NCBI RefSeq assembly: GCF_030758295.1
Contig: NZ_CP132335.1
Coordinates: 3,386,412-3,450,411 of the forward strand
Length of the DNA stretch: 64,000 bases
Source of the DNA: Pararhizobium sp. IMCC21322
GTDB lineage: Bacteria; Pseudomonadota; Alphaproteobacteria; Rhizobiales; GCA-2746425
Reading direction: 5' to 3'
Shown piece by piece: positions 18,079 through 27,977 of the stretch. The translations under genes were made by a program, and so were the position numbers. The notes beneath the pieces were generated by a model, which saw nothing but the letters and a program-made list of their open reading frames with translations, had not been told where the DNA came from and ran no database searches. The first letter of the stretch is position 1, and each line of letters begins with the position of its first letter.

Positions 18079-19218
18079 ATGAACTCTTTCAGACATGCCG
18101 TGCTCAGCGCGGCTTTAACTGCGGGCGTATTTCACGCTGGATCAGCCTTTGCTGCACCAGATCCCGTTGCTGTGGCAGACCGTTTGGTTGAGATGATCGC
18201 CGTCTCCGGATCGCAGGCATCTTATGAAAGCGCGGTTTACAACCCCGCTAATGACGTGGTCACGGTGCTGAATTTCAAAATCAGTGACGGTGACGGCACC
18301 GGTACTTTCGCCACTGTGTCCGTCAAGGGATATGACGAAGATAATACAGACGGCTTCGGTGCGGATGACATTACCGCAACTGGATTTGAGTTGGTCGATG
18401 ATGATGCGCAGGTTTTCATTAGCAGCATGACAGTCACAGGCCTGTCGATCCCGTCCCTGGACGTCGACCCTGAAGATCCCAAATCATGGGAAAACGTGAA
18501 ATATTCCTCCGCGGAATTCGCCAATATCAATGCCATCCCAAAAGGGTCAGTTCCCATCACCGTGGCATCGGTGAAAAGCACTGCGATTTACACCGGCGAC
18601 GATGGAATCAGCGGCAAAGGCACACTGACAATTGATGATCTGTCGGTACCGGCGAGCTTCATGGAAAATGAAGCCAAAACCTTTATGGATGCCTCCGGAT
18701 ATGAAAGCCTCATTCTCGATGTTTCAATCGATGCGGCTTACGATGCCGCTGGCCAGACGCTTGATCTGAATAAAATGACATTTGACGCACAGGATATGGG
18801 CGTCATCAATTTTTCTGCCAATCTGGGCGGCATGGTCGATGAATTGCTGCGGGACCCCGAACAGATACAGGGACTGATGGCAACGGCCACATTGCGAAGC
18901 GCTAGTCTGAGTTTTGCAAACAACTCAATTTTTGAAAAAGGTCTGGACTTCGCAGCAAAGATGACCGGCCAGGACGCAAGCCAGCTCAAAGCTCAGGCAC
19001 CCTTTGTGCTTGGATTTGCTTTGGCCCAAATCAATAATGAAGCCTTCACAAAAATGGTGACAGAGGCAGTGACCAAATTTCTGGACAGTCCAAATTCCCT
19101 GTCTGTAACAATTGCTCCGGAAAATCCGGTTCCAGTGGCTCAGATTGCCGGGGCTGCCATGAGTTCCCCTCAGGTCGTTCCGGATTTGCTGAGCGTTACG
19201 GTCGAGGCTAATCAATAA
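18079..19218 (+). CDS. Exported protein of unknown function (tandem family, member 1)
   Basis: 379 residues from ATG 18079, behind GTGAGGA. A signal peptide (MNSFRHAVLSAALTAG... cut after GSAFA) directs it to the periplasm. The body is low in Cys, rich in Asp, Ser and Thr, and looks like repeated beta-strands. The C-terminal 100 residues carry a block shared with the next two genes: APFVLGFALAQINNEAF, then an AV-KFLDSPNSLSV segment and APENPVPVAQIAG. I do not recognise a named family. It has its own terminator, so it is likely transcribed separately from the two following paralogues. Confidence 0.8.
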   Translation: MNSFRHAVLSAALTAGVFHAGSAFAAPDPVAVADRLVEMIAVSGSQASYESAVYNPANDVVTVLNFKISDGDGTGTFATVSVKGYDEDNTDGFGADDITATGFELVDDDAQVFISSMTVTGLSIPSLDVDPEDPKSWENVKYSSAEFANINAIPKGSVPITVASVKSTAIYTGDDGISGKGTLTIDDLSVPASFMENEAKTFMDASGYESLILDVSIDAAYDAAGQTLDLNKMTFDAQDMGVINFSANLGGMVDELLRDPEQIQGLMATATLRSASLSFANNSIFEKGLDFAAKMTGQDASQLKAQAPFVLGFALAQINNEAFTKMVTEAVTKFLDSPNSLSVTIAPENPVPVAQIAGAAMSSPQVVPDLLSVTVEANQ

Positions 19219-19240
19219 GAATACGCCAAACTGATGCTGA

Positions 19241-19271
19241 AAGGCCGCAATTTGTATTGCGGCCTTTTTTT
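19241..19271 (+). terminator. Rho-independent terminator after exported protein 1
   Basis: AAGGCCGCAA and TTGCGGCCTT form a 10-bp stem around a short TTGTA loop region, followed by a run of T. It begins 22 bases after the stop codon of the gene before it. Confidence 0.88.
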
Positions 19272-19464
19272 CGCCAAAGCCTGAGTGCGGTCTGTTGAGT
19301 TGAACCATTTGATGATTCCACATACAAAAATAGTCCTAAGGCACTTTGCCAAAAGCAGTTAATACGACATATCGAGTCTGTTTGGACTCAGAGCATGCAA
19401 CAATCCAATATCGCCAGATGACCGGAGAATCGGCCATTGGCAGAGGCAGTTAGAAAGAAGCTTC

Positions 19465-20643
19465 ATGATCAATTTGTTCCGCACGGCATTTGCCCCCCTC
19501 TCTGTTCTGGCAATAGGGGTTCTGGCAACCGGTTTGATGCTGCCAGCAGGTCCACTCTTCGCACAATCCGATATTGCGGAAACTGTTGGGCAGACACTGG
19601 TTAAAACCATGTCAAAAGTCAGCGGGGACACGTTTGCCTACGAAACAGCACGCTTTGAAGAAGCCGACAATGTTGTTGTTTTGGAAAAAGTCACGCTGAT
19701 CCGTGACAAGGCAAAACGCCCCAGTATCATCATTGATGAAACACGCATTGTTGCACCTGAAATGCTGGATGACGGCGGTTTCAAGGCTGACGAGGTCACG
19801 ACAAAGGGTGTTTTGTTGCAATCCCGTACTGTCGAAGGAACGGTCGAATCCGCAAGCGCATTCAATGTAACAGTTCAGCCTGCAGAGCAAATTGTTGAAG
19901 GCGCAGTCAGCCAGTGGTTTCGCTATGAGACATCATCCATGAATGATATCCGGCTGGGCGGCGATGCCGACAACCGGCTTGTGACAATCGCGTCAATCGA
20001 CACTGTTGCCGACATTAACGGGGACAACATCCCCGTTAATGGTGAAGTCGAGCTGGAAGACATTTCAATTCAGATCGCAAAATTTCCAGATTCGCGGATC
20101 AAGCAGGACATCGTTGGACTTGGCTATCAGGAGCTGAATCTGTCGCTTTCGGCAAAAGGCTCCTATCTCCCTGAAAGCGAAATTCTGACGGTGGAACGTT
20201 TTCAGCTTACCGGAGATGATACAGCTGCCTTGTCGCTCACGGCTGCCATCGGCGGCATTCCGCAAAGCTTTATGGCCTCCCCGCTGGATCCAAGAGCCAT
20301 TATCGCGACCGCCAGCATCGGTCGTCTCGATCTGAATATAGACGACAATTCGCTGGCCAATCGTGTGCTGTCAGCCCAGGCTGAGAAAATGGGCGTTGAG
20401 CCAGATGCGCTTGCAGCTCAATTGTCAGGAGCCCTGCCGTTCTTTCTGGCAGTATTGGACAATGAAGCGTTTCAAAAACAGGTCGCAGATGCAGTGTCCA
20501 CGTTTTTGAATGATCCGCAGACGTTCAGCATCCTCATGGCTCCTGAAAAACCAACGCCATTTATTCAGGTTTTTGCCGCGCTGACATCGGCACCCGGCAC
20601 GGTTGTTGATCTGCTTGGCCTGTCAATCAGTGCCAATGAATAG
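19465..20643 (+). CDS. Exported protein of unknown function (tandem family, member 2)
   Basis: 392 residues. A signal peptide covers about 1-34 (VLAIGVLATGLMLPAG..., cut near LFAQS). The mature part aligns by eye with member 1: an early YETARFEEADNVVVLEKV segment matches YESAVYNPANDVVTVLNF, and the C-terminal block ALPFFLAVLDNEAFQKQ ... FLNDPQTFSILMAPEKPTPF matches its counterpart. The ribosome site is weak (AGAAG). The next paralogue starts 29 bases downstream, so the two probably form an operon. No enzymatic motif is visible; a structural or lipid/envelope-binding role is only a guess. Confidence 0.8.
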   Translation: MINLFRTAFAPLSVLAIGVLATGLMLPAGPLFAQSDIAETVGQTLVKTMSKVSGDTFAYETARFEEADNVVVLEKVTLIRDKAKRPSIIIDETRIVAPEMLDDGGFKADEVTTKGVLLQSRTVEGTVESASAFNVTVQPAEQIVEGAVSQWFRYETSSMNDIRLGGDADNRLVTIASIDTVADINGDNIPVNGEVELEDISIQIAKFPDSRIKQDIVGLGYQELNLSLSAKGSYLPESEILTVERFQLTGDDTAALSLTAAIGGIPQSFMASPLDPRAIIATASIGRLDLNIDDNSLANRVLSAQAEKMGVEPDALAAQLSGALPFFLAVLDNEAFQKQVADAVSTFLNDPQTFSILMAPEKPTPFIQVFAALTSAPGTVVDLLGLSISANE

Positions 20644-20672
20644 CGCGCACACCAGATAAGGAAACGGGTCGG

Positions 20673-22718
20673 ATGATCGTTTTGAGAATCGTCCTTGTTG
20701 TTGTCGCTGCTACACTTGCAGCGGGCACTTTGCCGCTTCGTGCGCAAAATCTGGATGATCTGACCTCACAGTCACTCGACAGTATATTCTCGCGGACAAT
20801 CAATAACTCCCTGCAAAGCTGGGTTCGGGAGATTACCCGCTTTGGCGGCGCGAATGGCAGTGTTGGCAGCATTTCAACACGACCCGGCGATAGTGCTTTA
20901 TTGGTGAATGGCCTGTTGCTGGAAGTACCCGGCCTCGATCTGAGGGTTAAAATAGGTAAAGTCATTCTGGAAAGTCCACGTCTGCGCGGTGGTGAGTTTG
21001 TCGCGCAAGCGGACAAGATCACCCTCTACGACGTCTCCTTCAGGCAAGGCCAGCTTGAATTTGCCACTGACTTGATGGTGCTTGATCAAACAGCACTGCC
21101 CCGTCTGGACATTGCACGCCTTGGTGCAGCGGACGGAGGAACTGATAAATTCGAACGTCAGCGCCAATTTTTGACACAACTGCTTGGCGTTCAGGCAGAC
21201 TTGATCAGCATCCCTCGGCTGGCGGTCCGCACCTACTCTTCAAAGAAAGAGACAGAGTTGCTTGGCGAGAGCATTTATCGGCAAAATGTAATTTCTGATG
21301 TCAAAGAGCGCCAGATCGGGACTTGGGAAATTGCCGATACATTGTCATTGAGCCCGCCTTTGGAACCGATCGTCCGGGAAAGCTTCAAGGACGCCGTTTT
21401 TACCGGCTTGAACATCAACGCATTCACATCACTGCTCGATCCCAGGCTCGATTGGACGTCCAAAAGTGTGATCCTGGGAGGGCTCACTGTACGCGACTAC
21501 GTGGTTTCAATTGGCGGTCTGACCTTAACCATCGATGCCATGCGCCTAGCCGGTCTGACGCTGGAAGCATTGGATGAGAGCACCAGGGAAAACCTGATCA
21601 CCGTTGCAAAAAGCCCAAACGGTATTGATGCAGTGCCGAATGCCGATGTCCCGCAATTCCTGCTGAGTTTGGCGTCTGCATTTGATGTGGAGGAACTGGA
21701 GTTGGAACGGCTCAGCACCGAAGCACTGGGTATTGACTACTTCACAATTGGATCAATGGGGATGTCACAGGCATCTCTGGGTGGGTTTGCCGAGATTGAT
21801 CTTCAGGAACTGCGCACCAGCCTGACTGATCTTGGAGCGCTGCAAATCAATCGCGCAACGGTTAAAAACGCAGACTTCCCTGACAAAGATATTTTGCGGG
21901 CAAAACTGGATGGTGAGGCCGTTTCTACGGCCGCATTGATACCGACATTCACATCGGTTTTTCTGGATGGATTTGAAGCAAATGTTCCTGAAATGGCATT
22001 GAACGCTGGAATTCAGTCACTGGATCTAAAAACAAAAAACAATGCCGACGGCACCCCCAACGGCCTGGCAATGACCCTGGAAAAACTGCGGATTCCAACA
22101 GCGCTCATCCCGGAAGGCAAAGGTCTGATCACGCGATTGACCAGCATCCTGCGCACAATGGACACTGAGACACTGGAACTTAATCAGTCTTTGTCACTGC
22201 AGTATGATTCTTCACAGCAAGCGTTGACGCTGGAAGAGCTGGACATCGACATTCAGGACCTTGGCCGGCTTCAAATTGTCGCCCGGATTGAAGATGTCGC
22301 GACATCGCCCTTCACAAGCCCGACACAGGCCAGCACCAGCATTCGCGGCGGCAAACTCATCGGTTCGCAGATTACATTCAGCAATTCTGGCGTCGTTGAA
22401 GCGGGATTTGATGCCCAGGCGGCAAAGCTGAACACCAAAGGTGACGTGCTCCGTGGCCAAGTGGGTGCGACCCTGCCGTTCCTGGTCGCAGTTTTGCAAA
22501 ATCAGAGATTCCAGAAGGAACTTGTTACAGCGTTGCAGGCTTTCCTGCCAAATCCTGATAGCTTGATTGTCGAGCTGAAACCTGAAGCAGGCGTTGCCAT
22601 AGCAGACATTGAGCGCCAGCTACGCGGTGATCCGCGCAAACTGCTGTCGCTGCTGGGTATCACCATTCAAAACATGCCCGACAGCCCACAAGAAGGCTCT
22701 GAGCCACTTCCGAACTAG
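20673..22718 (+). CDS. Exported protein of unknown function (tandem family, long member 3)
   Basis: 681 residues from ATG 20673, behind AAGGAA. Signal peptide of about 24 residues (IVLVVVAATLAAGTLPLRA). It is nearly twice as long as members 1 and 2 but ends with the same block: TLPFLVAVLQNQRFQKEL, FLPNPDSLIVELKPEAGV, and LLSLLGI. The interior repeats a theme of amphipathic strands and 'L.L..L.I...DLG.LQI' segments (LEELDIDIQDLGRLQIVA, IDLQELRTSLTDLGALQI), which suggests internal duplication. I do not recognise the family; an AsmA/DUF945-like all-beta periplasmic fold is possible. It is convergent with aspS, 52 bases away. Confidence 0.8.
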   Translation: MIVLRIVLVVVAATLAAGTLPLRAQNLDDLTSQSLDSIFSRTINNSLQSWVREITRFGGANGSVGSISTRPGDSALLVNGLLLEVPGLDLRVKIGKVILESPRLRGGEFVAQADKITLYDVSFRQGQLEFATDLMVLDQTALPRLDIARLGAADGGTDKFERQRQFLTQLLGVQADLISIPRLAVRTYSSKKETELLGESIYRQNVISDVKERQIGTWEIADTLSLSPPLEPIVRESFKDAVFTGLNINAFTSLLDPRLDWTSKSVILGGLTVRDYVVSIGGLTLTIDAMRLAGLTLEALDESTRENLITVAKSPNGIDAVPNADVPQFLLSLASAFDVEELELERLSTEALGIDYFTIGSMGMSQASLGGFAEIDLQELRTSLTDLGALQINRATVKNADFPDKDILRAKLDGEAVSTAALIPTFTSVFLDGFEANVPEMALNAGIQSLDLKTKNNADGTPNGLAMTLEKLRIPTALIPEGKGLITRLTSILRTMDTETLELNQSLSLQYDSSQQALTLEELDIDIQDLGRLQIVARIEDVATSPFTSPTQASTSIRGGKLIGSQITFSNSGVVEAGFDAQAAKLNTKGDVLRGQVGATLPFLVAVLQNQRFQKELVTALQAFLPNPDSLIVELKPEAGVAIADIERQLRGDPRKLLSLLGITIQNMPDSPQEGSEPLPN

Positions 22719-22770
22719 AGCATTTGCCAACGGTAGCGAACCGTTGGAAAATTCAATAAACTTGGAAAAA

Positions 22771-24558
22771 TCAGGACTTTGCAGACGGGATAACCCGCAG
22801 ATGCAAATCCTGTAACTGGCTGGCAGTCGCAGGGGCCGGAGCGCCCATCAACAAGTCCTGTGCCTGTTGGTTCATCGGGAACAAAGTGACTTCCCGCAGG
22901 TTTTTAGCCCCTACCAGCAGCATCACAATACGGTCGACACCAGCCGCCATGCCGCCATGGGGAGGTGCGCCAAATTTAAAGGCGCGATAGAGACCGCCAA
23001 ACTGCTCCTCAAGCACGTCTTCCGCATAGCCGGCCATGGCAAATGCCTTTGTCATGACTTCAATATCATGGTTCCGGATCGCACCGGAGGCAATTTCAAA
23101 CCCGTTGCACACCATGTCATATTGATAGGCATTGATTGTGAGCGGATCCTGATTTTCCAAAGCCTCGACACCACCAATAGGCATTGAGAATGGATTGTGA
23201 GAAAAATCGACCTTCTTGTTTTCTTCATCCCACTCATACATGGGGAAATCGACAATCCAGCAAAGTGCAAACCGGTCTTCATCGATCAGGCCAAGTTCGC
23301 TACCGACGCGGGTACGAGCAGCGCCAGCGAAGGGCGCAAATTTTGATGGAACACCAGCCACAAAGAACACAGAATCGCCATCACCAAGGCCAAGCTGGTT
23401 GCGCAAAGCTGTCGTGCGCTCAGGACCAATATTCTTGGCCAAAGGTCCGGCACCAACAATCTCTTCGCCTTCCATACGGAAGAAGATATAGCCAAGTCCG
23501 GGCTGGCCTTCACCCTGCGCCCAGCTGTTCATGCGATCGCAGAACGCGCGGCTGCCGCCGGTTTTCGCTGGAATAGCCCAGACCTCAACCTTCGGATCGC
23601 GCTCAATCATGCCGGCAAAAATCTTGAAGCCGGACCCTGCAAAATGCTCGGTAACGGCTTCCATTTCAATCGGGTTGCGCAGATCAGGCTTGTCACTGCC
23701 ATATTTGCGCAGAGATTCAGCATATGGAATGCGGGAAAATTCCTGGGTCACAGGCTTTCCTTCCGCGAAAGCTTCGAAAACGCCGCGGATAATCGGTTCC
23801 ATGGTTGTGAGCACGTCTTCCTGTGTCACAAAACTCATTTCCAGATCGAGCTGATAAAACTCACCGGGCAAACGGTCCGCACGCGGGTCTTCGTCGCGGA
23901 AACATGGCGCAATCTGAAAATAGCGGTCAAAGCCGGAGATCATCAACAATTGCTTGAATTGCTGTGGTGCCTGAGGAAGCGCATAAAACGTTCCGTCATG
24001 CAGACGCGAGGGCACCAGAAAGTCCCGTGCTCCTTCAGGAGATGAAGCTGTGAGAATAGGCGTCTGAAATTCATTGAAGCCTTCTTCTGTCATCCGCGAG
24101 CGCATATCGGCGATAATTTTCGTTCGCGTCATGATGTTCTTATGCAGTGTCTCCCGGCGCAGATCGAGGAACCTGTTACGCAGACGCGTGTCTTCGGGAT
24201 AATCCAGTTCACCAAACACAGGTACCGGCAGATCTTCAGCAGAACCCAGGATTTCCATATCCGCGCAAAACACTTCAATCTCGCCAGTATCAAGATTTGT
24301 GTTGATGGTGTCCCCATCACGTGCCTTCACCGCGCCGTCGATACGAATGCAATATTCAGAGCGCAGACTTTCAGCCATTGAAAACGCGGAAGAATCCGGA
24401 TCAACAACGATTTGGGTCAATCCATAATGATCCCGCAAATCTATGAACAGCAAGCCACCATGGTCCCGCACACGGTGAACCCAGCCAGACAGCCGAACAG
24501 TCTGGTCAGCGTCAGACAAACGAAGAGCGCCACAAGTGTGGGTGCGATAACGGTGCAT
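22771..24558 (-). CDS. aspS: Aspartyl-tRNA synthetase
   Basis: Class II synthetase charging tRNA(Asp), and in many alphaproteobacteria also tRNA(Asn) ahead of GatCAB amidation. 595 residues. The N-terminal OB-fold anticodon domain (about 1-105, [23 protein letters not shown]) leads to the catalytic core with motif 2 ([19 protein letters not shown]), a bacterial insertion domain with GAD fold (about 290-415), and motif 3 ([13 protein letters not shown]). Length and insertion mark it as the bacterial type. The start ATG 24558 gives [10 protein letters not shown], normal for the family. Confidence 0.97.
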   Translation of the reverse strand: MHRYRTHTCGALRLSDADQTVRLSGWVHRVRDHGGLLFIDLRDHYGLTQIVVDPDSSAFSMAESLRSEYCIRIDGAVKARDGDTINTNLDTGEIEVFCADMEILGSAEDLPVPVFGELDYPEDTRLRNRFLDLRRETLHKNIMTRTKIIADMRSRMTEEGFNEFQTPILTASSPEGARDFLVPSRLHDGTFYALPQAPQQFKQLLMISGFDRYFQIAPCFRDEDPRADRLPGEFYQLDLEMSFVTQEDVLTTMEPIIRGVFEAFAEGKPVTQEFSRIPYAESLRKYGSDKPDLRNPIEMEAVTEHFAGSGFKIFAGMIERDPKVEVWAIPAKTGGSRAFCDRMNSWAQGEGQPGLGYIFFRMEGEEIVGAGPLAKNIGPERTTALRNQLGLGDGDSVFFVAGVPSKFAPFAGAARTRVGSELGLIDEDRFALCWIVDFPMYEWDEENKKVDFSHNPFSMPIGGVEALENQDPLTINAYQYDMVCNGFEIASGAIRNHDIEVMTKAFAMAGYAEDVLEEQFGGLYRAFKFGAPPHGGMAAGVDRIVMLLVGAKNLREVTLFPMNQQAQDLLMGAPAPATASQLQDLHLRVIPSAKS

Positions 24559-24670
24559 TTTATGTCCTGAAATTCTGTGCGGCCCTAAGGCCGGTGATAA
24601 TGGGTCAAACTCTGCCGGAAAAACACATGAGACACGGCTAAAGTCAAGTGATTGTGCTGCTCAAAATACG

Positions 24671-25726
24671 CTATGGGAAAAGGGCAACCTGCTCCAGCCC
24701 TGTTGCTTCCGGCAGGCCAAACATCAAATTGAAGTTCTGCAGCGCCTGGCCCGCAGAGCCTTTAATCAGATTATCCAGCGCCGAAATGACGATGGCACGG
24801 CCTTGTATCCGGTCAGGAAACACAGCAATCAGAACATTGTTCGAGCCGCGCACATGCTGCGTTGCAGGCATTTCACCCTGTTTCAGCACATGCACAAAAC
24901 TCTGATTGGCGTAGAACGCGGCCAGCGCCTCGCGTAAATCATCAGCCGTCTTGCCCTCGGCGCACCGCACATAATGCGTACACAGCTCGCCCCGCGACAT
25001 GGGGATGAGATGTGGTGTGAAATTGACGATGACATCAGAGCCAAAAACCTTGCTGACCTCTTGCTCAATTTCCGGCGCATGCCGATGCGTACCAACAGCG
25101 TAGGGTGACATCCCCTCACCTGCTTCGCAGAACAATGTGTTTTGCTTCAAACCACGCCCGGCACCGGAGACACCGGATTTTGCATCAATGATGATCTCAT
25201 TGGCATCAATCAGGCCTGCACCGGCCAAAGGTAACATGGCCGTCAAAACAGCAGTTGGATAACAACCGGGGCACGCCACAAGACGGGCTTTGGCAATATC
25301 ATCCCGATAATGTTCTGTCAGGCCGTAAACAGCTTCACTCTGCAATTCAGGCGCCTGGTGCTTGATGCCATACCATTGCTGATACGTGTCCGCATCGCGC
25401 AACCGGAAATCGGCAGACATATCAATGAATTTCACATGCGGATGCGTCTTCAAGACCGTATTGGTGATCTGCTGGGTCGTGCCATGTGGCAGCCCGCAAA
25501 ACACCGCGTCAACCTTTGCCCAATTTGCCTCTTCAACAGTCACCAATGCAGGCAGATTAAGCCCACGCAAATGCGGAAACACCTCTTCAATTGGCTTTCC
25601 CGCATGAGAGTTCGCTGTCAGGACGGTTACATCAACATTGGGATGTCGGACAGCAAGGCGCACCAAATCCGCACCGGTATAACCGGAGGCACCCAACACA
25701 CCCACTCTGATTTTTCTGTCCGACAT
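24671..25726 (-). CDS. argC: N-acetyl-gamma-glutamyl-phosphate reductase
   Basis: Third step of arginine synthesis: NADPH-dependent reduction of N-acetylglutamyl phosphate to the semialdehyde. 351 residues from ATG 25726, with GGAAGA 7 bases upstream; the open frame extends to 25753. The nucleotide-binding start VGVLGASGYTGADLVRL and the active-site cysteine in VACPGCYPTAVL are present, followed by GVSGAGRGLKQ and the His-containing HRHAPEIEQ segment. In many Hyphomicrobiales argC follows rplM-rpsI on the same strand; here a pirin gene of the opposite strand lies between. Confidence 0.95.
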   Translation of the reverse strand: MSDRKIRVGVLGASGYTGADLVRLAVRHPNVDVTVLTANSHAGKPIEEVFPHLRGLNLPALVTVEEANWAKVDAVFCGLPHGTTQQITNTVLKTHPHVKFIDMSADFRLRDADTYQQWYGIKHQAPELQSEAVYGLTEHYRDDIAKARLVACPGCYPTAVLTAMLPLAGAGLIDANEIIIDAKSGVSGAGRGLKQNTLFCEAGEGMSPYAVGTHRHAPEIEQEVSKVFGSDVIVNFTPHLIPMSRGELCTHYVRCAEGKTADDLREALAAFYANQSFVHVLKQGEMPATQHVRGSNNVLIAVFPDRIQGRAIVISALDNLIKGSAGQALQNFNLMFGLPEATGLEQVALFP

Positions 25727-25940
25727 GGTTTTCTTCCAGGTTTTTGTAATCAATTTTCGCTGCAGATACGCTCTATAGCCACAAAACGCAAATCAGCGTT
25801 CTCACCATCAGCGCGCTTATGATCTGAACAACTCCTTTGTTCACCAATTAGAAACAGTCTTATTTCATTGGAAACCATTATAACCAAATCTCCACTCCCC
25901 AAATAAGGTGCAACACCAATTCCAAAAACGGAGTGAAATA

Positions 25941-26669
25941 ATGCTGACAGCAACCAACAAACCAATCACCATTCGCCGCGCCGCCAACAGAGGCATCGCC
26001 GATCACGGCTGGCTTAAAAGCGCGCACAGTTTTTCGTTTGCAGGCTACAATGATCCCGACAATGTCCATTATGAGTCACTGCGCGTCATCAATGATGATC
26101 GTGTAGCGGCCGATGGTGGCTTTCCAACTCATCCCCATAAGAACTTTGAAATCTTTTCTTATGTTCTGGAAGGCGCTCTGGAGCACAAGGACACGCTCGG
26201 CAATGGCTCAGTGGTGCATGCCGGTGGCGTACAATATATGAGCACCGGAAGTGGTGTGTCGCACAGCGAGTTCAATCCATCAGCAGATGATGCGGTTCAT
26301 TTCCTGCAGGTTTGGCTGATACCGGACACGCAAAATGTCACACCGCGCTACGAGGCATTGGATGCTGCGGATTTGGACAAGCGTGGCAAACTCGCGCTCA
26401 TTCTGTCACCAGATGGTGCTGATGGCTCAATCCGCGTGCAGCAGGATGCGCTGGTCTATGCTGCCAATCTGGATGGCGATGAGCAGATTGAATATGCTGC
26501 ACAAACGGGACGCAAATTGTGGCTGCAAATGGCTGCGGGGTCGCTGACCCTGAATGGCGAAGTGTTGCACGAAGGCGATGGAGCCGCCCTTGATGGCGGT
26601 TCGATTAGTCTGGAAGCGGGCCAAAATGCAAACTTCCTGCTGTTCGATCTGGCCCCGCTGCAGCCATAA
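25941..26669 (+). CDS. Pirin family protein (quercetinase-like bicupin)
   Basis: 242 residues from ATG 25941, behind GGAGTG. The N-terminal cupin has the pirin signature GFPTHPHKNFEIFSYVLEG and a second histidine in GVSHSEFNPS, which together provide the metal site (two His, a Glu-like position and one His). The C-terminal cupin is shorter. Relatives (YhaK, YhhW) can open quercetin in vitro; the natural role is unknown. The gene reads against rpsI and argC and is separated from rpsI by a two-way terminator, so it looks like an insertion into an otherwise conserved gene order. Confidence 0.9.
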   Translation: MLTATNKPITIRRAANRGIADHGWLKSAHSFSFAGYNDPDNVHYESLRVINDDRVAADGGFPTHPHKNFEIFSYVLEGALEHKDTLGNGSVVHAGGVQYMSTGSGVSHSEFNPSADDAVHFLQVWLIPDTQNVTPRYEALDAADLDKRGKLALILSPDGADGSIRVQQDALVYAANLDGDEQIEYAAQTGRKLWLQMAAGSLTLNGEVLHEGDGAALDGGSISLEAGQNANFLLFDLAPLQP

Positions 26670-26692
26670 GGCACATGGGAATACGACAAACA

Positions 26693-26719
26693 AAAAGGGC
26701 GGCCCAAGGCCGCCCTTTT
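26693..26719. terminator. Bidirectional terminator between pirin gene and rpsI
   Basis: A 12-bp perfect stem (AAAAGGGCGGCC pairing with GGCCGCCCTTTT) with a CAA loop lies between two converging genes. The flanking A and T runs allow termination in both directions. Confidence 0.92.
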
Positions 26720-26739
26720 CAAATTCAGAAAATCCGAAC

Positions 26740-27228
26740 TTAACGTTTGGAGAACTGGAAAGACTTACGGGCTTTCGCCTTACCGTATTTCTTACGCTCA
26801 ACCACACGACTATCGCGGGTCAGGAAGCCGCCCTGTTTCAGATTACCGCGCAAGGCAGGCTCGAAATAGGTCAGAGCCTTGGAAATACCGTGACGTACGG
26901 CACCAGCCTGACCGGACAGACCACCACCAGCAACTGTCGCGTTAATATCATACTGTGTGTCACGATCAGCAGCGACAAGCGGCTGACGCACAACAAGTTG
27001 CAGCACAGCGCGGGCAAAATAGCCGTCAAAAGGCTTGCCATTCACAGTGATGCGACCGGCACCAGGGCTGAGCCAGACACGAGCAACCGCATCCTTCCGT
27101 TTACCGGTGGCGTAAGCACGGCCATGTTCATCGAGTTTCTGCACATGTACAGGAGCGGCTTCAACAGCTTCGCTCTCCGCGTCCATAACATTGCCCAGAT
27201 CTTCAAGAGTTTGCAATTCTTCAGCCAT
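26740..27228 (-). CDS. rpsI: 30S ribosomal protein S9
   Basis: Small-subunit head protein whose basic C-terminal tail reaches the P-site tRNA. 162 residues; the first 35 or so ([19 protein letters not shown]...) are an N-terminal extension relative to the 130-residue E. coli protein and are common in alphaproteobacteria. The core [30 protein letters not shown] and the end [17 protein letters not shown] are typical. It follows rplM with 2 bases between stop and start codons, so the pair is translationally coupled. Confidence 0.97.
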   Translation of the reverse strand: MAEELQTLEDLGNVMDAESEAVEAAPVHVQKLDEHGRAYATGKRKDAVARVWLSPGAGRITVNGKPFDGYFARAVLQLVVRQPLVAADRDTQYDINATVAGGGLSGQAGAVRHGISKALTYFEPALRGNLKQGGFLTRDSRVVERKKYGKAKARKSFQFSKR

Positions 27229-27230
27229 GA

Positions 27231-27695
27231 TCAGGAGGCCTTCTTGTTCTTGGAGTTCATTGCCGCAACATCCAGTGTCGCAGGCTGCTGTGCTTCATGG
27301 GGATGCTCAGATCCGCCATAAACTTTCAAATTGCGCAATTGCTGACGGCCAAGTGGGCCGCGTGGCAACATGCGCTGAACAGCTTTCATGACGACACGTT
27401 CAGGAAAACGGCTTTCGATCAGCTCACGTGCTGTGCGCTGTTTGATACCGCCGGGATAACCTGTGTGCCAGTAATAAACTTTGTCTTCGTACTTCTTGCC
27501 GGTCAGTGCCACTTTGGCAGCATTCACGACAATAACATGGTCACCACAATCCATATGCGGAGTGTAAGTGACTTTATGTTTGCCGCGCAGACGCGTTGCT
27601 ACAATTGCAGCAAGGCGACCAACAACAAGGTCTTCAGCGTCGATCAAAATCCAATTCTTTTCGATCTCGCTGGCTTTTGCAGAATATGTTTTCAT
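27231..27695 (-). CDS. rplM: 50S ribosomal protein L13
   Basis: Early-assembly large-subunit protein. 154 residues with [28 protein letters not shown] and the signature [18 protein letters not shown]. First gene of the rplM-rpsI operon, transcribed from the region that ends at the IS element. Confidence 0.97.
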   Translation of the reverse strand: MKTYSAKASEIEKNWILIDAEDLVVGRLAAIVATRLRGKHKVTYTPHMDCGDHVIVVNAAKVALTGKKYEDKVYYWHTGYPGGIKQRTARELIESRFPERVVMKAVQRMLPRGPLGRQQLRNLKVYGGSEHPHEAQQPATLDVAAMNSKNKKAS

Positions 27696-27795
27696 GTGTT
27701 CAGCTCAAATCCGATGGAGACGTAACCCGGCATCAAAGCCTCAGGCTACAAAATCATAAAGCGGCCCAAACCGTGAGCCGCCATTCAATGAGCGG

Positions 27796-27824
27796 GATTT
27801 AGCCGAGCTGACCGCACGGGTCAA
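27796..27824 (-). promoter_or_regulatory. Candidate promoter of rplM-rpsI
   Basis: On the minus strand CTTGACC (TTGACC at 27824-27819) is followed after 17 bases by TAAATC (27801-27796). The CTTGAC form is frequent in alphaproteobacterial sigma-70 promoters. The site lies about 100 bases upstream of rplM and was left intact by the IS insertion, whose edge is about 85 bases further upstream. Confidence 0.45.
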
Positions 27825-27899
27825 GATCACATGTTGAGATTTCGCGCTAAAAAGATGTTATTTCGCAGATATTTGCATAACCGGTATTATTCTACCACA

Positions 27900-27907
27900 T
27901 CAACAAG
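27900..27907. repeat. Left target-site duplication TCAACAAG
   Basis: Eight bases directly outside the left IS end, repeated exactly at 30392-30399 outside the right end. Eight base pairs is the duplication length known for IS1595-family elements. In the right copy these bases encode the last Cys codon and stop of sdaA. Confidence 0.93.
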
Positions 27908-27930
27908 GGGGTTATTATACTTGACAAACC
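27908..27930. repeat. Left terminal inverted repeat of the IS1595-family element
   Basis: 23 bases, identical to the reverse complement of 30369-30391; partial matching goes on for about 7 bases more. It contains TTGACA (27921-27926), which can act as a -35 box reading into the element, with TGTTAT 18 bases further (27945-27950) as a possible -10 for the Cas2-like gene. Confidence 0.92.
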
Positions 27931-27977
27931 ACACTCAATAAGTGTGTTATCTCTCCCTACTATCGGGAGGACTGATC

